From Flavobacteriales bacterium (GTDB lineage: Bacteria; Bacteroidota; Bacteroidia; Flavobacteriales_D; Crocinitomicaceae), in assembly GCA_018883325.1 (NCBI GenBank), contig VEQH01000001.1, positions 1 through 64,000 on the forward strand: 64,000 nt of DNA, in the 5' to 3' direction. The notes under the pieces are model-generated. The model saw nothing but the letters and a program-made list of their open reading frames with translations. It had not been told where the DNA came from and ran no database searches. Positions 35,521-44,327 of the stretch are shown piece by piece (position 1 is the first letter of the stretch; each line of letters opens with the position of its first letter). The position numbers were made by a program, and so were the translations under genes.

Positions 35521-37728
35521 ATGTATTTTTTTAGATTACTGATTTTATTCTTCCCACTATTCGCTTTTGCTCAAGAAAACTGCGAATTCAAACACCACAA
35601 TAGAAAAGGAGGCAGTTATCTTTTTTCAATTTACTATGAATCGGATTTGCAAACACCGCTGAATGGAACATGTGAATCCAGATACCGCGACAATCGAATT
35701 TATGAAAAACGCACCTTTATCGATGGAAAACTTCAGTTGGAGGAATTGAACTATGAGAGCGGCAAAACGATTTTTAAACTCAATAATTCATTGAATAAAA
35801 AAGATTCGATCATCGGCACTTTAGAAATGTTCTGGCCAAATGGAAATCGCAAACAAACAAATATTTATTATTGGGACAAAAACCACAGACGTTGTGAAAA
35901 ATACACTGATTATCATATAAATGGAAAAGTGCGCTTCGAGAATTTTATTGCTTTTGCACGCATTTCTGAAATCGATGAATATCAACTGAAAGATTATCCA
36001 CCACATACGATTGATTACGACGGCTACACTACTTTACGTGTTCCATTTGGCACTGCGCTCGAGTACGATGATGCTGGCGTTTTAAAATCAAAAACCAACC
36101 ATAAAATGATCTTAAATGGTGGTCACCAACATTCCTCGAAAGATGGGGTTTATGAAGAATATCATCACAATGGAAAATTGAAAACAATAGGGTTTTATAA
36201 AGAAGGAAATCCTGACGGAAATTGGGTAATTTACAACTTCTTAGGAACGAAAATCGAGGAACAATTTTACCAACGAAATATGAAAATAGGTACTTGGAAA
36301 GGTTGGTATGACAATGGAAAACCGCGTTTCGAATATGTTTATGATACCCTTTCAAATTTTATTTTCAACCCCAATAAAAAAGAATGGAACGAAGCAGGAA
36401 TTTTGACTTTCCAACGTGAAATTGACCGAAAAGGTACTGGTTTTGAGAAAAAATGGAACGATAAAGGTGTCTTAATTCAGTACATTGAGTTGACCAATAA
36501 TTCAAAAGAATTAGGACTAGAAAAAAACTGGTATCCTTCAGGACAATTGAAATCTTTTTTAAATAATCAACGAAATTCAGATACGACATACGTGAGTTAT
36601 TTTCCTAACGGAAAGATGGAAGAAATACATTTGAAATCAAAAAATAATGAAGAAGAATTGATTTCCAATATGAAATGGAACGAGGCTGGTGTACTCATTT
36701 CATCGGTTAGCAAAAAAACAAATTCTGAATGTTGGATTTTTGAGAGCTTTGATTATTGGACGAATGGAAAAAAGAAAAAACACATTCATCAGTTGAAAGA
36801 AACGCGCTTAGAGGAAAACTATTTTCAAAATGGAACTTTAAAAAACACCTTCCGAACCATAAACGGAAAATATGACGGAAAATCAGAACAGTTTGACAGC
36901 TTAGGAACTTTAATTCAAGCGTATAATTTCAAGGAAAATCTTAGAAATGGTTGGTGCAAACGCTATGATAAAACTGGGAAATTGATTTTTGCGCAGTACT
37001 ACGAAATGGGCTGTCTGAAAAAAATGCCCGAAGAAATCCCTGCTAAAAAACGTACGTTTTCAGAACTGTCAAAAGCAGAACAAGACCAATTTAGAAGTTT
37101 GGTTTACAATAATTTAATGCGTCACTTTCATCCAGATTCACTGCAATTAATTTACACAAAACAACAAATAGATTCGCTTGCTACAAACTATATGTATGTT
37201 TACGATTTTTGGTCAAAAAATGCGGCTTTTTTACCATCAAGTCCCGATGTAATTACAGGACAAATAATCAGTTTTCGTTTGCCAGCAGTGTATTTGACTG
37301 AGCTCAACCAAAAAGATACGAGCAACAAATACGTGAAAGAAATTCTGAAAGCATTTGAAAAAAACGGATGGAATGTAACCAATTTAAAACTTGAAAATGG
37401 TTATTTCAATTGGGATTTAGAAGTCAATGGTTTTTATACTCAAAAATTTATTCAGACTCATTTTCCACTGTTAAAAACCTTTATTTATATTTTACCTAAC
37501 TCTAAAAACGTACAACCTTTAGAAACCACCTTCAGAAAAAGAAATCGAGATCGACCATTAACCATTTATCGTTTTTCGGACTGCGTTTATCAAGCTTCGA
37601 TTAGTAGTTACGACAATACGTTTCATTTTCTGATTTATCCTGACGGCGAAGTAGATTTATTGAATGGCGCAACTTTGGAAGATTTGAATGAAGTAAACGA
37701 TTTTTCAAGGGAATTGCCGTATGATTAA
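35521..37728 (+). CDS. Exported MORN/YwqK-type repeat protein
   Basis: A 735-residue protein with a signal peptide (FRLLILFFPLFAFAQ). Residues about 60-500 are repeats of the MORN_2/YwqK kind with W/YxNGxxK motifs (MFWPNGNRKQTNIYYWD, YEEYHHNGKLKTIGFYKEG, GWYDNGKPRFEYVYD). The C-terminal 220 residues carry no recognised domain. The resemblance to YwqK antitoxin is only in the repeat; nothing here suggests a toxin pair. It may belong to an envelope group with the WG-repeat protein and the next gene. Confidence 0.78.
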   Translation: MYFFRLLILFFPLFAFAQENCEFKHHNRKGGSYLFSIYYESDLQTPLNGTCESRYRDNRIYEKRTFIDGKLQLEELNYESGKTIFKLNNSLNKKDSIIGTLEMFWPNGNRKQTNIYYWDKNHRRCEKYTDYHINGKVRFENFIAFARISEIDEYQLKDYPPHTIDYDGYTTLRVPFGTALEYDDAGVLKSKTNHKMILNGGHQHSSKDGVYEEYHHNGKLKTIGFYKEGNPDGNWVIYNFLGTKIEEQFYQRNMKIGTWKGWYDNGKPRFEYVYDTLSNFIFNPNKKEWNEAGILTFQREIDRKGTGFEKKWNDKGVLIQYIELTNNSKELGLEKNWYPSGQLKSFLNNQRNSDTTYVSYFPNGKMEEIHLKSKNNEEELISNMKWNEAGVLISSVSKKTNSECWIFESFDYWTNGKKKKHIHQLKETRLEENYFQNGTLKNTFRTINGKYDGKSEQFDSLGTLIQAYNFKENLRNGWCKRYDKTGKLIFAQYYEMGCLKKMPEEIPAKKRTFSELSKAEQDQFRSLVYNNLMRHFHPDSLQLIYTKQQIDSLATNYMYVYDFWSKNAAFLPSSPDVITGQIISFRLPAVYLTELNQKDTSNKYVKEILKAFEKNGWNVTNLKLENGYFNWDLEVNGFYTQKFIQTHFPLLKTFIYILPNSKNVQPLETTFRKRNRDRPLTIYRFSDCVYQASISSYDNTFHFLIYPDGEVDLLNGATLEDLNEVNDFSRELPYD

Positions 37729-37822
37729 GGTTGTAGTTTGGGCGATAGTTGGGGCGAATTTCTGATTATATTCGAAACAATTCCAAAAATTGGAAAGAAG
37801 ATAAATTTCACGATTAAAAAAA

Positions 37823-38854
37823 ATGACCTTAAAACACCTATTTCTTATGTTGATTTCTTTGGTTAGTTTTCTAGCAAAAGCTGATCTTAGACCTTGTTAT
37901 TTGACCATGAATTTAAGCGCTTCAAAAACGCAATTTACAACTTCAGAAATTGTTCAAATAAATGTTACGCTGACCAATATCGATTTCAATTCGCATTCGA
38001 TTTTGACTCCGGGGAATCAATCAAAAGGACTGAAATTAATTTATTTTACATGGTACAAAGTCGATGAAAAGAATTTTTACACGGAAGTCCACCGCGATTC
38101 AAGAGTTATTTCTATGGACACAAGTATAAAAGGATATGTTAGTTTCAACCGTTTGGAAACCAATGAATCTACAACAATTCCGTTTTTCTTTAATGACCTA
38201 CAAAACGCAAGAAGACATATTAACTCCAGTTATGAAATTCCGAAATTAGCGCCAGGGAAGTACAAAATCATTGCTTGGTATTACCCTTGGGATGAAGAAC
38301 TTTCCAAATACGCTTTCAATAAATTCGATTGGAAAGGAAAAGACATCGACTCGATTAATAATCCAGAATTTCTTGACTTGCCAGATGCTGGAATACAAAG
38401 CACGTATTTTGATGTGGAAATTGTAGCGCAAAAAGTGGAAAATGAGAAAACCTTAGCAAATAGTTGTTCTAAAAATTGTCGATTATGCAAGTCAATAAAA
38501 CATGAAAATTGGTCCACAACAAAACGTATCATCCGACGTGATTCGAAGCAATACAACGAATACAATTTGGGTAAAAACACAGATGGAGATTGGCAAAAAG
38601 CACATCGAAATATTGCTTTTCTAGGTGATAATCCAGATGCTATTTTGGCTTCTTTACCGAGTTTTTTATCGAGAGAAATTATTTTTCAAAACAAAAATGG
38701 AATACACTATTTTTACCTCACTTGGCAATTAGGCAAAGTCAGTAGAATTGGAGGAAGATTGAATACATTCTTTTATTTAATCAAACTTAGAAAAGTTCGC
38801 GTAAGAGATTCAAAAATAAATTATTCAAAATTGAAATGGATGAAAGAATGGTAA
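37823..38854 (+). CDS. Exported hypothetical protein
   Basis: A 343-residue protein with an N-terminal signal peptide (about 1-20). Residues 25-190 look like an Ig/NPCBM-type beta-sandwich (SASKTQFTTSEIVQINVTLTN is typical of such folds). The remainder contains a CSKNCRLCKS cysteine cluster and a basic C-terminal section. I do not recognise a family. It lies 94 bp after the MORN-repeat gene on the same strand and may be co-expressed with it. Confidence 0.68.
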   Translation: MTLKHLFLMLISLVSFLAKADLRPCYLTMNLSASKTQFTTSEIVQINVTLTNIDFNSHSILTPGNQSKGLKLIYFTWYKVDEKNFYTEVHRDSRVISMDTSIKGYVSFNRLETNESTTIPFFFNDLQNARRHINSSYEIPKLAPGKYKIIAWYYPWDEELSKYAFNKFDWKGKDIDSINNPEFLDLPDAGIQSTYFDVEIVAQKVENEKTLANSCSKNCRLCKSIKHENWSTTKRIIRRDSKQYNEYNLGKNTDGDWQKAHRNIAFLGDNPDAILASLPSFLSREIIFQNKNGIHYFYLTWQLGKVSRIGGRLNTFFYLIKLRKVRVRDSKINYSKLKWMKEW

Positions 38855-38918
38855 TCTTGAAAATTCAGAAATTTACTTAACTTAGGTTTTCCTTCACAGT
38901 TCAAAACCTTAAAACAGT

Positions 38919-40625
38919 ATGTCAGAAAACGATTCAAAAAGAAGAAATTTCATAAAATCACTAGGACTAGCAGGAATTGGCGCTGCGTTTTCAGGACCAT
39001 TACTCGCACTCGGAAAACAAAACAAATCTGTTGAAGAACAAACGCTTTCCCAAGAAAAAAATAAAACTGAAAAGAAAGTCATCACACTTTTGCAAACGAC
39101 AGATGTTCACTGTCAAATTCATCCGCACGATGAACTGTTTTGGGAAAATAATCAAACCGTTTTCAGAAAAACAGGAGGTTACGCCCACATTGCGACTTAT
39201 TTGAAACAGTTGAGGAAACAAAATCCAAATTCCTATTTAATTGACACAGGAGATATGTTTCAAGGAAGTGAATTGAGTGTCAAAACCAACGGAAAAGCAT
39301 TTGTTCCCATTTTAAATGCACTCAATTATGATTTGTATTTGCCTGGAAATTGGGAGGTAATTTATGGTAAAAAGTCGATGCAACAATTGATGGGAGCTTT
39401 GAATGCACCAAAGATTTGCACAAATATGTACCACGATTTAGGAGAAGGAAAAAAAGGAGAATTGATTTTTCAACCCTACACAATTTGGCACGTTGAGGGA
39501 GCGAAAATTGGAATTTTAGGCTATACAGATCCTTTGGTTCCTATTCGCCAAAGTCCGAATTACAGCAAGGGAATTATTTACACTAAACCAGAAGAAAACT
39601 TAGCGCATTATGTGGATGTTCTCCGCAATCAAGAACAATGTGCTTACGTAATAATGATAGCTCATTTAGGTTTATCGCAACAAATTGCATTGGCAAATAT
39701 GCCTGAATGTGAGGGAGTAAACTATATTTTTGGTGGAGATACACACGAGCGAGTTAGAAAACCAATTGTTGCAAAATATGCGAAAGTGGTCGAACCTGGC
39801 GCTTTTGGTTCTTTTATTGGAAAACTAGATTTAACGATTGAAAATGGAAAAGTTGTTGCAGATTCCTATGAATTATTAGAGGTTTCAAGCGCTAAGTTTA
39901 AAGCCGACAAAGAAATGACTGATTTGTTACAAGCAAATGAGGCTACTTTCAAAGCAGATATTGAAAAAGTAATTGGCTACAGCAAAATTCCGCTTTATCG
40001 CTATTTTGTAGTAGAAAACCCAATCGACACTATGATTTTGGATGCTTTACATTGGAAATTCCCAAGTATTGACATTGTGCTTTCCAATGGATTCCGTTTT
40101 TGTCCACCGAGAACTACACCCGATTCCACTGGAAATATTCCAATCACGAATGGTTTTATTTACGATATGTTACCCGTTGACAGTACGGTTCGAACGGCAA
40201 AAGTTACAGGAAAACAAATTTCTGAATGGCTGGAAAAAGAATTGAATAACGTTTTTGCGAAAGATGCTTCCAAACGATTTGGTGGTTGGGTAATCAAATT
40301 TCAAGGAATGAAAGTTAGCTTCAACGCTTTTGGGGAAGCAGGAAAAAGAGTTCAATCTGTGACTGTGAAAGGCGAAAATCTTAAAATGGATGTGTACTAT
40401 TCTATTCTAGCTTGCGAACGCGATGGCGACCCAAGTGATATGCTGTGCAGAATGAAAGGTGTGTCGGATGCGCAAAACACAGATTCAACTTTACACAAAG
40501 TTATGATTGAATATTTGGCAAAAAACTCGCCTGTAAATCCTATTCCACAGAAAAATGCAATTATTTTAGATGGACCTGAAACCTTGCTATCACAAGTAAC
40601 AGGAGTCGATTATGAGTTTCGTTGA
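38919..40625 (+). CDS. Tat-exported metallophosphoesterase (5'-nucleotidase/SoxB-like)
   Basis: A 568-residue protein with a twin-arginine signal (KRRNFIKSLGLAG, Arg8-Arg9). The calcineurin-like domain has DVH (TTDVHCQIHP), LIDTGDMFQGSE, GNWE in place of the usual GNHE, IAHLG and GGDTHE. The C-terminal nucleotidase domain has LSNGFRF and ITNGFIYDMLPVD. The GNWEVIYG form and overall order resemble SoxB thiosulfohydrolases more than UshA, but no other sox genes are nearby. The substrate is therefore open: a nucleotide, phosphate ester or thiosulfate-like compound. Confidence 0.82.
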   Translation: MSENDSKRRNFIKSLGLAGIGAAFSGPLLALGKQNKSVEEQTLSQEKNKTEKKVITLLQTTDVHCQIHPHDELFWENNQTVFRKTGGYAHIATYLKQLRKQNPNSYLIDTGDMFQGSELSVKTNGKAFVPILNALNYDLYLPGNWEVIYGKKSMQQLMGALNAPKICTNMYHDLGEGKKGELIFQPYTIWHVEGAKIGILGYTDPLVPIRQSPNYSKGIIYTKPEENLAHYVDVLRNQEQCAYVIMIAHLGLSQQIALANMPECEGVNYIFGGDTHERVRKPIVAKYAKVVEPGAFGSFIGKLDLTIENGKVVADSYELLEVSSAKFKADKEMTDLLQANEATFKADIEKVIGYSKIPLYRYFVVENPIDTMILDALHWKFPSIDIVLSNGFRFCPPRTTPDSTGNIPITNGFIYDMLPVDSTVRTAKVTGKQISEWLEKELNNVFAKDASKRFGGWVIKFQGMKVSFNAFGEAGKRVQSVTVKGENLKMDVYYSILACERDGDPSDMLCRMKGVSDAQNTDSTLHKVMIEYLAKNSPVNPIPQKNAIILDGPETLLSQVTGVDYEFR

Positions 40626-40639
40626 GAAAAAAAGAAATC

Positions 40640-41509
40640 CTATTCATCTTCCAATTGCCTTAAGAATATACTCCACCGACTCTTTTTCCATTTTCGTGAA
40701 AGCAAACCATGGTTCGACAAGCTCACCACAGGTTTCTTCCCTAAATCCTTCAAGGAAGCGCCGATGTGATATACCGTTTCTCCATCGATGATTAAAAAAC
40801 GATCGTGACTTTTTGCGAAAGCGTGCGCTTCGAAGCCACCGTATTGTTCGTTTGCTTTGTTGATGTCGAGTGTTAATTGTTGACTAGTAGATTTGGTGTA
40901 TAAAATGACCTTCACTTGATTTTCTTTTTTGGACAAATGCGTGAGGGTATTTTCATCTATGTAGTTATCAATCAGAATGATTTCTTTTTTTGCTCTTTTG
41001 ATGATACTTGAGAAAAACGCATACGCATCAAAGACTTGACCATCGAAGAAAATACCTTGATTGGGAACAAGTTGTGTGTTGATTTGGAGATCCAATTGGC
41101 CTAATTTTCTATTAATACTTTCTATATTGTCTTCTATTCGGTTCATTCGGTTGTTGATGGAATAACCTTTTAGTAAATAATCTTTTAGGACATTATTCGC
41201 CCATATTCTAAACTGAATACCTTTTTGAGATTTTACTCGGTATCCAATAGAAATAATCATATCTAAATTATAGTGTTCTGTTTGATAAACTTTGCCGTCA
41301 GAAGCAGTTGTCGCAAAATTTGCGACAACTGAAAGTCCAGCTAACTCTTCATTCAAAACGTTGTTAATATGCTTCCCAATTGTTTTTACATCTCTTTCAA
41401 ATAATAAGGACAATTGTTGTCTATTCAACCAAACCGTATCTCCATCTAACCTAACCTCAATATGTTCAGCCAATTCCCCTGATTGGTAAATTATAATTTC
41501 ATTTTTCAT
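40640..41509 (-). CDS. RhuM-family protein with PLD-like C-terminal module (frameshifted tail)
   Basis: A 289-residue protein. Residues 1-120 are RhuM/Fic-neighbour-like (KNEIIIYQSGELAEHIEV, VWLNRQQLSLLFERDVKT, the TEHYNLDMIISIGYRVKSQ signature). Then come a helical linker and a module beginning QGIFFDGQVFDAYAFFSSII, with SHDRFLIIDGETVYHIGAS resembling the HxK-like half of PLD nucleases. A 23-nt hairpin element at 40710-40732 shifts the frame, so the tail reads KKPVVSLSNHG instead of KKWFAFTKMEKES. ATG 41509 is chosen because translation further upstream is just the duplicated module out of context. Confidence 0.75.
   Translation of the reverse strand: MKNEIIIYQSGELAEHIEVRLDGDTVWLNRQQLSLLFERDVKTIGKHINNVLNEELAGLSVVANFATTASDGKVYQTEHYNLDMIISIGYRVKSQKGIQFRIWANNVLKDYLLKGYSINNRMNRIEDNIESINRKLGQLDLQINTQLVPNQGIFFDGQVFDAYAFFSSIIKRAKKEIILIDNYIDENTLTHLSKKENQVKVILYTKSTSQQLTLDINKANEQYGGFEAHAFAKSHDRFLIIDGETVYHIGASLKDLGKKPVVSLSNHGLLSRKWKKSRWSIFLRQLEDE
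40643..41060 (-). repeat. PLD-like module repeat, copy 1 (carries 23-nt insert)
   Basis: 418 bp matching 41537-41931 at roughly 90% identity by eye. The whole length difference of 23 nt is the hairpin insert at 40710-40732. It encodes the shared C-terminal module. Confidence 0.8.
40710..40732. repeat. 23-nt hairpin element inside a coding region
   Basis: TGGT, the core TCGACAAGCTC, ACCA, then CAGG. It is absent from copy 2 of the module, where AAACCA joins TTTCTTCC directly. An identical insert sits at the same place in copy 3 (42506-42528). Confidence 0.75.
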
Positions 41510-41536
41510 TATGTTCTTGTTTTTTTCAAATTCTTG

Positions 41537-41931
41537 TTCATCTTCCAATTGCCTTAAGAATATACTCCACCGACTCTTTTTCCATTTTGGTAAATGCAAA
41601 CCATTTCTTCCCTAAATCTTTCAAGGAAGCGCCAATGTGATATACCGTTTCTCCGTCAACAATTAAAAAACGATCGTGACTTTTTGCGAAGGTGTGAACT
41701 TCAAAGCCGCCGTATTGTTCATTTGCTTTGTTGATGTCGAGTGTTAATTGTTGACTAGTAGTTTTGGTGTATAAAAAGACCTTCACTTTATTTTCTTTTT
41801 TGGACAAATGCGTGAGTGTACTTTCATCAATATAATTGTCAATCAGAATTAATTCTTTTTTAGCCTTTTTGATGATACTTGAGAAAAACGCATACGCATC
41901 AAAGACTTGCCCATCGAAGAAAATACCTTGA
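41537..41931 (-). repeat. PLD-like module repeat, copy 2 (intact)
   Basis: The uninterrupted version of the module, encoding the C-terminal two thirds of the ORF6N-PLD protein. It is used here as the reference for the other two copies. Confidence 0.8.
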
Positions 41932-42404
41932 GTTGATTCAGGTATGCCTGCCTCAAGTGCCTTAAAAATTTGCTCTAATTTCTCATCTGTTTTCAATTGT
42001 TTTAATTCAACTTGATCTAGGCGTTGAAAAACACTCGCATTTTTGGTTAGAAAATGCCTCATTGCGACGAAAGCATGCATTATTTGAATACTAATTTGAA
42101 TGGCTAAATCACTTTTTAATATAGCAGAGAGCATTGCAACACCTTGTTCAGTAAATACATACGGATTTGATGAGCTATGTTTAAGTATTTCGAACCGGTC
42201 ACAATTTGTGACCAGTTTAATTTTCTCTTCTTCAGTTAATTGGAAACGAAATGCTTCAGGAAAGCGATTTACATTTCTTTTCACAGACTGATTCAACACT
42301 TTTGTTTCAACTAGATAAAGGTCTGCTAAATCACGGTCAATCATAACCTGAATACCCCTTATGGTAAAAATTCTATTTTCGATTTCAATTTTACTCAACT
42401 CCAT
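41538..42404 (-). CDS. ORF6N-domain protein with PLD-like C-terminal module
   Basis: A 288-residue protein. Residues 1-100 are an ORF6N DNA-binding domain (IFTIRGIQVMIDRDLADLY, VKRNVNRFPEAFRFQLT, YVFTEQGVAMLSAIL). A coiled-coil linker (125-150) follows, then the module shared with the RhuM protein (QGIFFDGQVFDAYAFFSSII ... SHDRFLIVDGETVYHIGAS, WFAFTKMEKESVEYIL). The same C-terminal unit joined to two different DNA-binding heads suggests modular exchange. It probably binds DNA; whether the PLD-like half is catalytic is uncertain because only one candidate motif is visible. Confidence 0.82.
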   Translation of the reverse strand: MELSKIEIENRIFTIRGIQVMIDRDLADLYLVETKVLNQSVKRNVNRFPEAFRFQLTEEEKIKLVTNCDRFEILKHSSSNPYVFTEQGVAMLSAILKSDLAIQISIQIMHAFVAMRHFLTKNASVFQRLDQVELKQLKTDEKLEQIFKALEAGIPESTQGIFFDGQVFDAYAFFSSIIKKAKKELILIDNYIDESTLTHLSKKENKVKVFLYTKTTSQQLTLDINKANEQYGGFEVHTFAKSHDRFLIVDGETVYHIGASLKDLGKKWFAFTKMEKESVEYILKAIGR

Positions 42405-42438
42405 TTTTTATCAATTTATCTTATTTTTCAAATTCCTG

Positions 42439-42596
42439 TTCATCTTCCAATTGCCTTAAGAATATACTCCACCGACTCTTTTTCCATTTTGGTAAATGCA
42501 AACCATGGTTCGACAAGCTCACCACAGGTTTCTTCCCTAAATCCTTCAAGGAAGCACCGATGTGATACACCATTTCTCCATCGATGATTAAAAAAC
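42439..42596 (-). pseudogene. Remnant of a third PLD-like module (3' end only)
   Basis: 158 bp matching the ends of the two neighbouring genes (final residues WFAFTKMEKESVEYILKAIG in one frame), with the same 23-nt hairpin insert. The match stops abruptly at about 42597, just before the DUF1016 gene end, so only the last 40 or so codons survive and the frame is broken. Confidence 0.78.
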
Positions 42597-42644
42597 CGAA
42601 ACTTTGTCCTTTCGTTTTGAATGTAGGTTAAAATAAAAATGGGT

Positions 42645-43769
42645 TTATTTTTCAAGTTTTTGTTCCTTTTCAATGGTTTTTAATGCTTCTGTTAGTTCCT
42701 CGAGTGCAGGCAACTCTGCTTTAATTTTTTCAGGTAACTCTTTATATCTGTATTCGCTCACGCCAATAGGCTTGTTTAAGTCTTTCAGAGCAAATTCTAC
42801 TTCAAAATTGTCTTTATTTTTGCAAAGTAATATGCCTATCGTTGCTTGATCGCTCTCGTCTTTTTCTAATTCGTTAATCGCGGAAACATAAAAGTTGAGC
42901 TTTCCAATAAATTCGGGTTGAAAATCCGTGAGCTTCAATTCAATAACGATGTAGCATTTTAGCTTCGTGTGGTAAAACAGCAAATCTGTTCTGTATTCTT
43001 TGTTACCAACTTTCAACAAGAATTGTCTTCCCATATAAGCAAAACCTTTTCCTAATTCTAATAAAAATTCAGAAATATGTTGCACTAACTTTTTCTCTAA
43101 ATCCTTTTCATGTGCTTTTTCCGAGAGCGCAATAAATTCAAAATTGTATGGGTCTTTTAGCAGTGCCTTTGCTAAATCACTTTGTGTTTCAGGAAGTGCC
43201 TGTTTAAAATTAGTGATTGCTCTTCCTTGTCTATTGTAGAGTTTTGTTTCGATTTGGTATTCTAGAACGGCTCTACTCCAATTGTTTTCTACCGTTTTTA
43301 AGACATAAAAAAGTGCTTCTTCGGTGTTTTTTATTTTTTGAACGATCAAAATGTGATGTCCCCATGGAATACTGGTAAATAATTCAAAATCAACTTGCCA
43401 CATTTGCGAAGCAACTTGTTTCGTAATTACAAATGGCTGTTCTTTATTTTGCGAAACAACTTGTTTCGCAATTGAATCAAAAGTTGTGGAATAAAATAAA
43501 CTCCATTGTCTAATCAATTCCAAATTGCGCTTAGAAAATCCTGAAATTGTTGGAAAATCGACCATTAAATCCTTACTTAATTGCCCTATGAAATTACTTC
43601 CCCACGTGGTGTTTTGTTGTTTGTTTATTATTTGAACGCCCAGCCCAAAGTAAAATGTTATCAATTCCTTATTGACATGTAAGGCTGCTTTAATTTGCGT
43701 GCTTCTAAAATTTTCTTTTAGTTGAGAAAGCCATTTGATATACTGTTCATCACGGATTAATTGACTCAT
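42645..43769 (-). CDS. DUF1016/YhcG-family PDDEXK nuclease
   Basis: A 374-residue protein. The N-terminal DUF1016 helical domain (to about residue 170) includes YFGLGVQI, WGSNFIGQLSKDL and FPTISGFSKRNLELIRQW. The C-terminal nuclease domain holds FIALSEKAHEKDLEKKLVQHI, YRTDLLFYHTKLKCYIVIELK (D...ExK core) and PEFIGKLNFYVSAI. Family members are predicted or shown to act in nucleic acid cleavage and phage-related conflicts. The gene lies exactly between an N-terminal RhuM remnant (43836-43921) and a C-terminal PLD-module remnant, as if it replaced the middle of that gene. Confidence 0.88.
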   Translation of the reverse strand: MSQLIRDEQYIKWLSQLKENFRSTQIKAALHVNKELITFYFGLGVQIINKQQNTTWGSNFIGQLSKDLMVDFPTISGFSKRNLELIRQWSLFYSTTFDSIAKQVVSQNKEQPFVITKQVASQMWQVDFELFTSIPWGHHILIVQKIKNTEEALFYVLKTVENNWSRAVLEYQIETKLYNRQGRAITNFKQALPETQSDLAKALLKDPYNFEFIALSEKAHEKDLEKKLVQHISEFLLELGKGFAYMGRQFLLKVGNKEYRTDLLFYHTKLKCYIVIELKLTDFQPEFIGKLNFYVSAINELEKDESDQATIGILLCKNKDNFEVEFALKDLNKPIGVSEYRYKELPEKIKAELPALEELTEALKTIEKEQKLEK

Positions 43770-43835
43770 ATTATTTATGTTTTTTATCTACAAAAATGTT
43801 ACTGCGAACTCCTTTCAGAAAATCAATTACATTCT

Positions 43836-43921
43836 ATTCAACCAAACCGTATCTCCATCTAACCTAACCTCAATATGTTCTGCCAATTCGCTTGATTGGT
43901 AAATTATAATTTCATTTTTTC
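43836..43921 (-). pseudogene. Remnant of a RhuM-family gene 5' end
   Basis: 86 bp nearly identical to 41419-41505. Read in frame it gives KNEIIIYQSSELAEHIEVRL then DGDTVWLNRM and a stop. The original ATG is lost. It sits between the broken KilA-N gene and the DUF1016 gene. Confidence 0.75.
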
Positions 43922-43940
43922 CTCCAGAGGCGGACAAGCA

Positions 43941-44327
43941 TTATGTTATTTTTTTTTTAGTTCTTTTGGAACCAAATTCAAAAGCGATGTCTTTATGAGC
44001 ATAAGTACCGCCATATTTCCCTTTTCTCACAAAAATTCCAATTGCATTCGTTTTTTCGACCCATTCTGAAATGCTTAAAACAACACTTGACAACCCAGCT
44101 TGCGTTTTAAAGTGGTCAAATTCCACCACTTTAAAACTTTGGTTATGTATTTGCTCCCAAGTTCCTAAAAATTCTAATGTATATCGTGTTCGTAACCAGT
44201 TTTTTATAATATCAGCAGCTCTACTTTCGCCCTCTTTTGCGTTTGCCATATCTGTCAGTGAAATGTAATCTTGGTTGTTTTCAGAGATTATCGTTATTTC
44301 TGAATTTTAAACTTTAAATTTTGCCAT
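43941..44327 (-). pseudogene. KilA-N domain gene, broken at both ends
   Basis: The central 102-residue frame (MANAKEGESRAADIIKNWL ... GGTYAHKDIAFEFGS) is the KilA-N DNA-binding domain. The natural start appears to be ATG 44325-44327 (MAKFKV), but codon 7 is TAA; beyond it the frame continues NSEITIISEN to the ATG at 44249. Homologues normally run about 270 residues, whereas this one diverges after AFEFGS into KRTKKKIT and stops, followed directly by the RhuM remnant. Translation from 44249 could still yield a short domain, so loss of function is likely but not certain. Confidence 0.8.

Noticed and set aside
35521-37728. MORN/YwqK repeat protein as an antitoxin
   Set aside because: It has a signal peptide, no adjacent toxin and a large unrelated C-terminus; only the repeat type is shared with YwqK.
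42440-42673. 77-codon frame before the DUF1016 gene end
   Set aside because: Its sequence is the out-of-frame end of the duplicated PLD module (with the hairpin insert) plus low-complexity start; treated as a remnant, not a gene.
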